Shown in pieces: positions 55,836 to 64,000 of a DNA stretch of 64,000 nucleotides. The notes beneath the pieces are model-generated. The model saw only the letters and a program-made list of their open reading frames with translations. It was not told the DNA's origin and ran no database searches. Where the stretch lies: positions 1,302,001-1,366,000 of the forward strand of contig JAACJO010000008.1 of NCBI GenBank assembly GCA_013368445.1. The letters run 5' to 3'. Position numbers and translations under genes: made by a program. The DNA is from Leucocoprinus leucothites. Taxonomy: Eukaryota; Basidiomycota; Agaricomycetes; Agaricales; Agaricaceae. Numbering within the stretch: the stretch's first letter is position 1; every line of letters begins with the position of its first letter.

Positions 55836-56929
55836 TTATATAACCCCTCCTCCGAGACCATAGCACCATGCACCACCGTCCACCGATTTAGCGAACACGC
55901 AAAACCCTTCCGCCGCCGATATTTCGCCGGGCCGGTAACGAACGTAGATAAGTGGATGCTCTCCTTGTAGGATGGCCACGACTGCATCCACCCAAAAAAG
56001 CTCGCAACCGAACTGCGCTGTGAGAATGTGTTTGTCATAGACTTGGAGATCAAAGTAGGGAACTGAATTGACATATAGGTCGATCCGCTCTCCAAGGTAT
56101 GCAAAGGGGAATACAATTCCAAATCGAACGCTCAGATGTGGCGGCGGAGTACACTGGATACAGACATCAAAAGAAGGCCCGAGAATACTCCTAACGTCAC
56201 TAGTTAGTTTTGTTTCTGCGATCAAATATTTACCGCCGCGATGGAGCACTTCAGGTTGAGGGATGTAGAGCGACGACGGAGAATTTATGACGTTTATGTA
56301 ACCTTTGAAAGTGAGATGTACGAAGAACCTCTTTCCATGGCGGATCCTGAAGATACGCCAGCATGGCGTCCACCGAGTTTTCTCCTGAGTCCTTCCTTTG
56401 TCTGATGAAGAGAGGATGGAGTTGAAAGTCAAGGACAATCCCATCCTGTGCTCCAGACACTTGAAGACAAGTAAACACGAGGCAGACTTTGTTTGCAACC
56501 CAGGGCCAATCCACACGGATGAGGTCAAGTAAGTATGCCTATTCAGAGCAGATTCAAACAAGAACTGAATTGTGCAACATCAAGAAGTCTCGGTGTTTCG
56601 CCGATATATCCGCCCATCTCAGTTTTGTGCATTAGTTGACGACGTGGTTGATTCCAAGCCAAACTCTCGTTAGCCGACTGACGGGAGCAGAAACCATATT
56701 GGACGGTCATAGGCTGATTTTCCTCGTGAATTGGCGGCCCGAAACCTCGGAAGAATGACCTAGGATCATCAAAAGGGAACGACTTTGACCAGCTGAAAAG
56801 GCGTTGTCGGCGATGGTGAAAAGAAGAGGGGAGAAGAGGGGTTGATATGACATGGGTTGCTTGGGACGTGGAAACCTCGCTTTCAAAAGGAGGCAGAGGC
56901 ACGTGGACACCTCGGTAACGTATTCTCAT
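55836..56929 (-). CDS. Unrecognised multi-exon protein
   Basis: Coding-like segments on the minus strand are MRIRYRGVHVPLPPFESE, VQYGFCSRQSANESLAWNQ, then LIRVDWPWVANKVCLVFT with GAQDGIVLDFQLHPLFIRQ. The last exon holds GPSFDVCIQCTPPPHLSVR, YVNSVPYFDLQVYDKHIL and LIYVRYRPGEISAAEGF, ending at 55836. Exon joints are uncertain and I recognise no family. Composition is typical of coding sequence with many aromatic and hydrophobic residues, and no signal peptide. It lies between lactonase and PrpF on their strand. Two adjacent genes are possible. Confidence 0.4.
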
Positions 56930-57044
56930 GAAATTCAGGGGTCCATCTATGAAAAGCAAAAGGAGGGAGAGATTAACGTTGGTAGGTTACTGCAGGTATT
57001 CTAGTGCACAGACGTGAGCTTCCAGAGATACCAAATATAATCGT

Positions 57045-58313
57045 TTACCACCATACGACCCCTTTCATCAACCTCCTGCCTGTCCGTACTACTTTAGCGC
57101 ACTTGACCTTCCCATCTACGTCAATCTCCGCACCAACATCGACAATTCCCCCTGGATGTCGTATCCGCACGAGGTCATTCGCTGAGCCTGACCTTTGTCG
57201 TGCGTTTTGGGCGATGTTCCAGGCCACGGTGCCCTCCGCCTTTGCCGCGACGCCCAGGCAAAGTCCTAGCGTCATAGGTACGGCTTTGTGCAATACTCCC
57301 ATTGAGAGCGCGTGCACGACAACGTCGACCTTGTTTTCGAGGTCATATGCAGAGCTTGGTGAACTGAGGAAGGCAATTTTGGGCTGTGCTTGCGCAGCGG
57401 GATCGAGTTTCATTGCGCGTGCGCCTTGTTGACGAATTGCTTCGAGTGTGGTTGATACGGGTAGCGAAGCGGCCTCTTTGCCAATAATGTAATTATCGAC
57501 ATCGAGGCCAAGATTGCGGAGCTCGTCCGATAAAATGAAAACACTTGGATTGGTTGCGTCAACGAGGCTTGCTGTGATTCTCACAGACTGTCCATCATAA
57601 TTTTGAATGGAGAGGGTATCTGTGCCATTTGAGGTGGGAAGGAGTGTACCCGTACGAGCCCCTGATGGATTCAGGTATTCGCAGACGATTTGCGACGCCT
57701 TTCCGGGCACTCCAGCAACAGTGGCTTCAGGGGAATTGAGTATTGGAATGTTATTCTCCGAAACAGGGAATGTGGTATCGATAATCTTTTTAGTGTTGGT
57801 ATTGAAACATCTCACCCTTGCCCTTCCCGCGTCATCCCGGTGGGCAGGGCACATCCTCTCGTCCAGAGCATAAACGCCAATCATACTCGTCAAGTTGCCA
57901 CAATTACCCGAGTAGTCAATACTGTCGTCCTTGATGCCAACCTGAACGAATGTGTACTGAACGTCTATGTTGTGCTTTGATCGTTGTTCTGGCGTCGATG
58001 GCTCAACGACACAGATTTTGGATAGGCTCGAAACACCACCACCCATTCCATTGAGCTGGCGGCCATAGTCGGGGTCCGGAGAGCCCATAATTCCCAGAAA
58101 AATAGGCTTCCAATCAGCTCTGGACGAAGGCAGATGTGCACGTTTGAGAAATATTCCTTTGGACGTTCCGCCTCTAAGAAAGGTGGCTGGAATGGGATTT
58201 GGGTGGCGGAGGGCTGCCGACGAGCTCAGCCTCACGAATGAGTATAGAGCATGGGGTGACCCATGAAATAGTAGGAAGCGCGTTTTGCCATTGAGTAGTG
58301 TTCTGGACAACAT
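57045..58313 (-). CDS. PrpF-family isomerase (aconitate/methylaconitate or oxalomesaconate type)
   Basis: A single exon encodes 422 residues from the ATG at 58313. The N-terminal 35 residues are basic and Ser-rich, plausibly a mitochondrial leader. The PrpF core follows: PIPATFLRGGTSKGIFLKR, MGSPDPDYGRQLNGMGGG, SSLSKICVVEPS, DYSGNCGNLTSMIGVYAL and PTSNGTDTLSIQNYDGQSV. The end matches too (GLCLGVAAKAEGTVAWNIA and VRIRHPGGIVDVGAEI). The Cys in GNCGN is the family's active-site candidate. PrpF acts on 2-methylaconitate in propionate catabolism; relatives are oxalomesaconate tautomerases in gallate catabolism, so the substrate is open. Confidence 0.92.
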   Translation of the reverse strand: MLSRTLLNGKTRFLLFHGSPHALYSFVRLSSSAALRHPNPIPATFLRGGTSKGIFLKRAHLPSSRADWKPIFLGIMGSPDPDYGRQLNGMGGGVSSLSKICVVEPSTPEQRSKHNIDVQYTFVQVGIKDDSIDYSGNCGNLTSMIGVYALDERMCPAHRDDAGRARVRCFNTNTKKIIDTTFPVSENNIPILNSPEATVAGVPGKASQIVCEYLNPSGARTGTLLPTSNGTDTLSIQNYDGQSVRITASLVDATNPSVFILSDELRNLGLDVDNYIIGKEAASLPVSTTLEAIRQQGARAMKLDPAAQAQPKIAFLSSPSSAYDLENKVDVVVHALSMGVLHKAVPMTLGLCLGVAAKAEGTVAWNIAQNARQRSGSANDLVRIRHPGGIVDVGAEIDVDGKVKCAKVVRTGRRLMKGVVWW

Positions 58314-59427
58314 GCCAGTTCGGAAGGGTGGTGGGATCAAACCAAAATCGGAAAGACGGATAGCCGCGCACGTGCATCTAAAAATAGACTTTCTTCCAAT
58401 TCTGCAGCATACTCATGTCAGGAGAAAATTAACGGGGATCTAGGCCCCCGTTAACTTTCTCAGTTATTGATTCATTTGAGTCTCCCAAATTGTAGTTGCT
58501 GCGCAGTAATTTCCACTTAATATCGGAGCAAGGGGGCAAAGCGGCACAGATAAGCCATTGGAAGTTCCCTAAACTCAACCCACGCTGAGCTTCGTAGATC
58601 AATCGTCATAGTTCCCGTAGGCATCCTGGGAGAATCCGGGGCCCTATATTATCGCAAAAATGCAAGTGCCGAAATGCCGAAGGACAATTTCAAATTTGCG
58701 GAGTTTCTTTGAGTCTCCCAGATGTTGGAATCTGGCGAGGCTTCTCGACCGCTTCCCAGATGTCTTCAGACTGCAATCCTTCCGTTTTAAAGCATACACA
58801 CGGCCTGGTTTCCATATTCGACCATTTGATCATTGATCAACTGCCTTCTTCGGAATTCTAGGCGGACATGTACGTTTATTTTGCCTGGGTCTACGAGAAA
58901 CCATTTTAATCCCAGACCAGCTCAGACGCTAATTCCAATAAAATCTGAAAGCCCTTAATCCGCCCAGATTCATACAGGAAGTCACCCAGTACAAGCAAGC
59001 GATGCCATGCTATGGGGGAAGTATGTAGCTCAGTACGCGAAACAAACCGTCATTCGTTGTGCTGAGTCCGCTCTCTGTTCCAGGAGATCGGTCCCTGAAA
59101 AATAGGTTAGGTGTTACACTCCCTCTATTGCTTAGGCAACTTGGGCAGTAAAAAGCAGTCGGTTATCCCCAGATATTTTGTGACAAAGAACATTTGATGT
59201 ATACCAACTGATATGACGGATGCGTGCACCACTGCAATCCCTTTGGGGTTGGTGGTAAAGATGGCAAAGCACCTCTTAAAATAACACCGTACCAGGCCCC
59301 AAACAGTATTTTTAGAGGTCATTGACCTCATGGATCAACGCACCAACAATAGCATTGGGATATTAAAAAGGTCCTGAGTAATTGGGGTATTTAGCTCCAT
59401 CGCTTCTTCCTTCCTTCCCAAACAACA
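58314..59427. other. Intergenic region
   Basis: About 1.1 kb without a gene, between the divergent PrpF and CYSTM-like genes. Short near-identical phrases occur near 58478 and 58708 (TTTGAGTCTCCCA), perhaps a small dispersed repeat. Confidence 0.35.
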
Positions 59428-59982
59428 ATGCCGTCTCCCCAACCTACCGCAACCCAACCCGCGGCATCTACTGAGATGTGTAAGTAAATCCTTGCTTAGA
59501 CAACTACGCATACCTCCCTTCATTGCTCAACTGATCATACGGGGTGACCAGCTACGATGAACCCTCCTACCGCAGCTCAGAAGAGCCAGGGAGAGCATCA
59601 AGGCCAATGTGAACACAAATCCTCTCGTCTTCGTGGAGGAGGCGCAGGAAAGGTATTTTACTACAATCGCAGCTCTTGTTGATGGCATAAGACTCCTAAC
59701 GCCACCATTTGCTAGGACTGTTGCCTCGGAATGCTCGGCTGCTTCTTGTGCTTTGGTAAGCGCCCGATACATATATGCGTCATGTTCCCTTTGCTAACTG
59801 TTGATGCTTGCAGAGTGTTGCGAGGTCAGTGTCCCCTTGTCCATCTGGAGCTTTGGATCTCATTGGACCCACAGGGATGCTGTGAATGCATTGTTGACAT
59901 CATCTGTGAGCACCATGCCGTAAGGCCAGTCGCTGTTTCTAACTTGACATCAATAGGTTGCCCCTGCGAGATGTGCTGCTGA
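59428..59982 (+). CDS. CYSTM-like small protein with cysteine-rich C-terminal tail
   Basis: Six exons give 86 residues (exons 59428-59479, 59552-59652, 59716-59755, 59814-59824, 59875-59905, 59957-59982). Every joint uses GT-AG and the frame is exact. The N-terminus is hydrophilic (MPSPQPTATQPAAST), followed by a basic stretch. The C-terminal tail is DCCLGMLGCFLCFECCEG, then CCECIVDIICCPCEMCC. This is the layout of cysteine-rich tail-anchored CYSTM-type modules, linked in fungi and plants to stress tolerance and membrane association. Exon 4 is only 11 nt. The gene would be missed by simple ORF calling, since the frame is broken by five introns in 555 bp. Assignment to CYSTM rests on composition and position, not a database match. 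Confidence 0.75.
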
Positions 59983-61942
59983 ACCGTTGCAGTCTGCACC
60001 CAGTGTACAATATCGTCATCAGATACCAAGGACTCGGACTTCGTATTTCAGTTTACTACTACTATGTTGTTTAGTACCAATCGTTAATTGTAACATTGCT
60101 ACCTCCCAGTACGGCTTGCGGGGTTGATTGAAGACTACCTGACTGCGGACCACTAAATTAGTATCGTAGAACAGCTCCTTTGCCCTGTAAGTCAAGCACA
60201 TTGGAGCGTATCATAGTTGGTTAGATATGACAAGAATCACCCTTCAGCCTCAGATATAGCCTTGTCGTTTATATGAAGTGATTTTAGCTACTGAGCAGAC
60301 TAGTACCAAAATAGAGTAGGTGACATTTCACTACTATTATCGAATGCGCCGGCTAAGTCACGGTTATGTACTTACTGCTATCTTTCTGCCCTCGCTCCCG
60401 TAAGTTAGAATTAAGCATTCAATAGGTATGGCATGCTCGGCATGTCGTCTGCAGGGTGGAGGCGAGTCATCTGTGACCCAATCTCAACGTGCTGCGTCGC
60501 TGAGGAGCCACGATCACATTCGGCCGACTATCCGCAGCAGAGATCAGTGAATGAACAGTCGAAGGGAGAAGCCAAGAGTATCACAATAATAGTACTGTCA
60601 TAGTAAGCATGGCTTGGTATACTTTGGAATACAAAAAGTGCAAGAACCTGGACGATAATCATCGTTGAATCAAGCTTGAAGTGTATAGGAGCAGACGTCA
60701 AAAGGATTCGGAAGCCCAGGTAAAATAAATTTGCCAGACGTGTCTAGAATAGAAGAAGATAAGGGAATTCAGATGAATTGAAGACAAAGCATGAAGGGCT
60801 GCTGAGTCGCAGGAAAAAGAAGTTGACGATTTTGTAAATTGTTTATTCTTGGAACTCTAGCCCTGTAAGTGATTTGTATCCACCGCACAGCTGGGTGTCC
60901 TTACCTTTCCTAGAAACATCTTTGACTTCATTCTTCACGTTGAGGTTTGGTGAGGGGGGTGACATCCAGTAGAGTGGACCTAACTGTCTGTTGAGCTTCC
61001 ACGGAAGTCTATAATTTTGGAGCCTGATGTGAGGCTAGCGAGTGTTCGTGTCTTGGCACTAAGCCCATGCAAGCTGTAGGAGGTATGATTCTGTGGAAAA
61101 AAGGTGAGGGAATTCTGAAGCTATACAGCAGTCGTCTGTGCCGGAGGTTCGCAGCCGTGAGGGATCCTGTACATCACGCATCAGATCGAAGTCTCCGGGG
61201 CGGGCGTAGTGATCAGGATAACCGGAAGCTGCAGCCAATCAGCACCCGTCGAAGTGATAACACGACATCTAGATTCCGCCATGTGGGAATCCTGTTCATC
61301 CAATCACATTTGATTGTAGCATCAATTCTGCTCGGGTATGATAGGGGTTTGTCTTATTTTGCTTCAGGCTCTGGACCTCGAGTCTCTTGCGCCCCTCTTC
61401 ATGTCTAGCTGAAAGCGATAAACTGCGGGAATTTTATTTTCTCACCTCTGGAGAAGCCCCTCAAAGTACAGCCTAATCATCTCACTTGGTGGCTTCTTGA
61501 CAGCTCTCATCAATTTCTGACCTATATTTGGCATAGTCTCCGCAAGGTCTAGCGCCGGGCTAGCTCACAAGTGACTTAGGTCCGACTTAGTTCCTTGTTA
61601 CGAATCACGTTCACGTCTCTGAAGGCCTCTCTCGTCTTTTCCTTTCGACCGTCATCCCCAAGACCTGTCGTGGACGCCACTCCTTTCGTTCGCAGCACAG
61701 GGGCCACTCTTTTACCTTTCATCCAGTATTTTGGGCCTTGAAATTTAGCGTCAACGAGGTACGTGCCTTTCTTTGTACTGTTTGCGGAAGCGTAGGTCTT
61801 ATTATTGGCGACTCCGCTCGATATCCTATCTACCTCCACCCTCCGCCAAATTTCTATCCTTGAACCATCCGGTGTCAATATTTGATGCAAAAGCCCTGAA
61901 TTCTACTCCACGCCTTCGACGACTCTACAAGTTTGAACGTTC
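59983..61942. other. Long intergenic region
   Basis: About 2 kb with no convincing gene. A minus-strand frame at 61576-61890 (104 codons) is open but unconserved-looking. A noncoding transcript cannot be ruled out. Confidence 0.35.
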
Positions 61943-62671
61943 ATGTCATCAAGCTCTACGACCCACGCATCCCCTGCTTCTGCAGCCTCAGCATCCTCCA
62001 GCGCTATTGATTCTGTATCAGCGCATGATCCACGGAATACTGTAATTGGTGTTGTTCTTGGAATACTGGCGCTTGTATTGTTGCTGGGGGTTGCTTTTAT
62101 AACATTACGTGTGAGGAGGCGGCAGAGTGGTGGGGATCACGAGCGAGGTCCATTTCAGGGGATTGCTGTGTGGGATAAAGCGCATCCAGCCGCGAGGATT
62201 ATTCCCTTCGGTACACCAGGAACTGAAGGACACACGTATTACCGTGAGTTTTGCTTAGTAGTACAGACATTACTGCAGAATAATACTAACTTTGTGTGTG
62301 TAGGTCATGCTCCTGGTAAAGATATGCGTATAGCCATCCGACGACCTGATGGTGCATGGGATTTTACAGACCCAAATGAACCATTCACACCAAGCGGCGT
62401 CTCTGACCTCCAGCCTTCTCCTGCATCTTCAAGAACCACTTTCTTTTCAACCATAAAGTCCCAGAAAGAGACGTCAAGAACGAGTTTAGCTATCCTGGAA
62501 TACAAAGCACAGGAGTCAAGAGCTGCTCAAATGATTCGTCTCGGATATGACGCTAGGGACAATGACCTCGTGATGGGTGAGGGACCACTACCACACCCTC
62601 CACCTGCCTATGGTCAGGAGCCAACTGTGGGACCTTATGCCCCTTATCGACCATCTCCTCGCGACACATAA
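61943..62671 (+). CDS. Single-pass membrane protein with Ser-rich ectodomain
   Basis: Two exons (intron 62244-62303) give about 222 residues. A Ser/Thr/Ala-rich N-terminal segment of about 30 residues (SSSSTTHASPASAASASSS) precedes a transmembrane helix, VIGVVLGILALVLLLGVAF. An RVRRRQ stop-transfer and a cytoplasmic tail follow, with GKDMRIAIRRPDGAWDF, a Ser-rich stretch and a Pro-rich C-terminus (HPPPAYGQEP). The layout resembles fungal cell-surface sensors and Skg6/Mid2-like proteins, but no cleavable signal peptide is seen. Function unknown. If the intron were retained, 20 extra in-frame residues would be added; splicing is favoured by the good GTGAGT donor and polypyrimidine-like acceptor. 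Confidence 0.65.
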   Translation: MSSSSTTHASPASAASASSSAIDSVSAHDPRNTVIGVVLGILALVLLLGVAFITLRVRRRQSGGDHERGPFQGIAVWDKAHPAARIIPFGTPGTEGHTYYREFCLVVQTLLQNNTNFVCVGHAPGKDMRIAIRRPDGAWDFTDPNEPFTPSGVSDLQPSPASSRTTFFSTIKSQKETSRTSLAILEYKAQESRAAQMIRLGYDARDNDLVMGEGPLPHPPPAYGQEPTVGPYAPYRPSPRDT

Positions 62672-62910
62672 CACACATAAATTTCCCTGACTGCTCAGGT
62701 TCGCCTGACTCTGTTTCTGACCTTTCTGCTTTTCGTGCTCCTTGGGTTTTTATTTTATTTCATCTTCACAAAATCTTCGCTTTCATGTTGCAATATTTGT
62801 TCTCTTTCCATGCTTGCTCTTTCATTGTGAATGTTAATATTCAATATTCATCTCCGATTCTTTAATTTGTAACTTGTTACGGAACCGTCACGACCATAAG
62901 CCCTTTCTTT
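62672..62910. other. Short intergenic region between convergent genes
   Basis: T-rich sequence that probably carries the 3' ends of the flanking convergent genes. No gene seen. Confidence 0.35.
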
Positions 62911-63096
62911 TTACTCTTTCGTCTTCAAACCAAGTAAAATATTTTTGCTAATATGCGCCCAACCAGGTGTATCTTGATGGACATTCCTCCAAGCAATCGC
63001 AGTACCTGTAATTACCACATAGACACCTCGTTTTTGGAGAATCAACAGATGTTCTTCGAGACTGGATTGAGGGGCATTTAACCCCGTCAACCCCAT
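62911..63096 (-). CDS. Possible 61-residue protein divergent from GCN1-like gene
   Basis: An ATG at 63096 opens 61 codons with coding-like composition: MGLTGLNAPQSSLEEHLLIL, then KRGVYVVITGTAIAWRNVH and GWAHISKNILLGL. The TGLNAPQSSLEEHL start looks conserved-protein-like, but I recognise no family. No membrane segment or signal is evident. It lies 245 bp from the GCN1-like start on the opposite strand. Confidence 0.35.
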   Translation of the reverse strand: MGLTGLNAPQSSLEEHLLILQKRGVYVVITGTAIAWRNVHQDTPGWAHISKNILLGLKTKE

Positions 63097-63341
63097 CTTC
63101 TCACGATCGAAATCGCCAACTCTGACTCGCTGATCTGACTAGTGACTCGCAATCTGTGTCCATAAACACCAACCACCACCTACACCTGGACGTCGGTACA
63201 AATTCTCTATAAAGCATTCTGCCTTCTTCTAAAAAACCGACCTTTACAAAACTTCGGAAACAAGAAGCAAAAGCGGGCTCAGCAGCTTCGTTGACGTCTC
63301 GCGATATTGCATCTTGGGCTGTGCAGAGTAGTACTGCGATC

Positions 63342-64000
63342 ATGGCCGAGAATGATGAATTATACGGGCGAGATGGTCCTTGGACAAAAGAACGCGTCTT
63401 GGAAGATTGGAGTGCTTCAGTGGAATACGCGAGGGGAAAGTTGTTGATTGAAAAGGTTAAAGGGAGAGTTGCTTTTTTGGAGGAAGTCCTGAGCATAACA
63501 AAATCTGCCGGTAAGTGTATATCAGTATCAGCTAATACGGGAAAAAATATACTGACCTGTCACCGTGTTGATGGTCCAGATCTGAGCCTATCACAAATTC
63601 TAGACGTGTTTCAACTACTTACACTCACATACCCCCGATATGGTGACGAAAAATCTCAAGCAGCCGTGGAGACCGTAGGAATGGAGTTAGTGCTTCAAGA
63701 CGAAAGACGGGAACCTAAACTTGGTGTCACTGAGCAGATCATCGGATGGTTATCTACAGAAGTAGGTAGATACGCAAAGAGGAATTCTGCAGAGTGAGTT
63801 TGTATTATCTCGCGATCGTCATGGCATTGATCTGAACAGGGTATAGCTCTTATGCACCCGCAGACTTATTCGTTCTCCTTAGCTGGGGCTGCGGAATCTA
63901 TGCTATCTGTGTCAAACAGAACGAACAGTTTTCCTCTACACCACCATTCAAAGCCTTGGTTGGCTCGATTGCGTTATTATTGGACATGGTCCTCGAATCA
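63342..64000 (+). CDS. GCN1: GCN1-like translational regulator, N-terminus (cut by window edge)
   Basis: The N-terminal part of a large HEAT-repeat protein matching Gcn1, which activates the kinase Gcn2 on stalled ribosomes. Three exons are visible (introns 63511-63579 and 63794-63846). The ATG at 63342 begins MAENDELYGRDGPWTKER. The second exon reads QILDVFQLLTLTYPRYGDEK, then LGVTEQIIGWLSTEVGRYAK. The third reads SYAPADLFVLLSWGCGIYA and continues LVGSIALLLDMVLES to the window end; the DLFVLLSW and LLLDM helices are the best Gcn1 marks. The frame is also open upstream to about 63208, with a basic KLRKQEAKAGSAA stretch, so a further 5' exon could exist. Confidence 0.6.

Noticed and set aside
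61576..61890. 104-codon minus-strand frame
   Set aside because: Open and moderately protein-like (KGTYLVDAKFQGPKYWMKG), but there are no partner exons, no recognised family and no good start context. I could not support it as a gene.
1..64000. tRNA, rRNA or CRISPR loci
   Set aside because: I looked for B-box-like GGTTCGA phrases, rRNA-like conserved blocks and evenly spaced direct repeats. No candidate folded or repeated convincingly. A tRNAscan-SE run would settle the tRNA question.

Overview
The window is nuclear DNA of a filamentous basidiomycete, most likely an Agaricomycete. Genes are packed on both strands and cut by many short introns of about 45-60 nt. The gene families are typical of mushroom-forming fungi: a SulP sulfate permease with a STAS domain, fungal dynamin-like GTPase, F-box protein, MYND-finger proteins, an expanded kinase-like family and small secreted cysteine-rich proteins. 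No rRNA, tRNA or CRISPR array was recognised. All exon joins given here were read by eye from splice signals, frame and family motifs.

Left part (1-15 kb): an MFS transporter running off the left edge, and divergent from it glucosidase II alpha (GH31). Then come a Ser/Pro-rich protein of unknown function, an ING-type PHD-finger protein, a secreted type-B carboxylesterase and a DUF1479 (YbiU-like) oxygenase-like protein. From 16.6 to 23.1 kb lie two tandem SulP sulfate permeases with matching introns and a duplicated promoter block, followed by a cyclase-family (kynurenine-formamidase-like) protein.

Middle part (24.9-33.8 kb): the most unusual locus. One gene (25515-29987) of 18 exons, with all 17 introns in phase 0, encodes three successive kinase-like modules. 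The first two have lost catalytic motifs; the third keeps HGD and DFG. Three MYND-family loci surround it: a broken one upstream, an intact one downstream, and a further C-terminal fragment beside a short repeat that carries an apparent insertion. Next are an F-box/LRR-like protein, exosome subunit RRP46, rRNA-processing factor EFG1 and a dynamin-like GTPase.

Accessory part (41.4-51 kb): gene-poor, with a decayed dynamin copy and two groups of small secreted cysteine-rich proteins. One is an ICCxCKPxPG pair; the other is a three-gene family built from tandem repeats ending in CW-x-CC, sharing an ATAAAAGC core promoter.

Right part (51.8-64 kb): a class III CoA-transferase, a propeller lactonase, an unrecognised protein and a PrpF-family isomerase all lie on the minus strand and could be a small organic-acid cluster (inference). 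They are followed by a CYSTM-like cysteine-tail protein with an 11-nt micro-exon, a single-pass membrane protein, a possible 61-residue protein, and the start of a GCN1-like protein that runs off the right edge.
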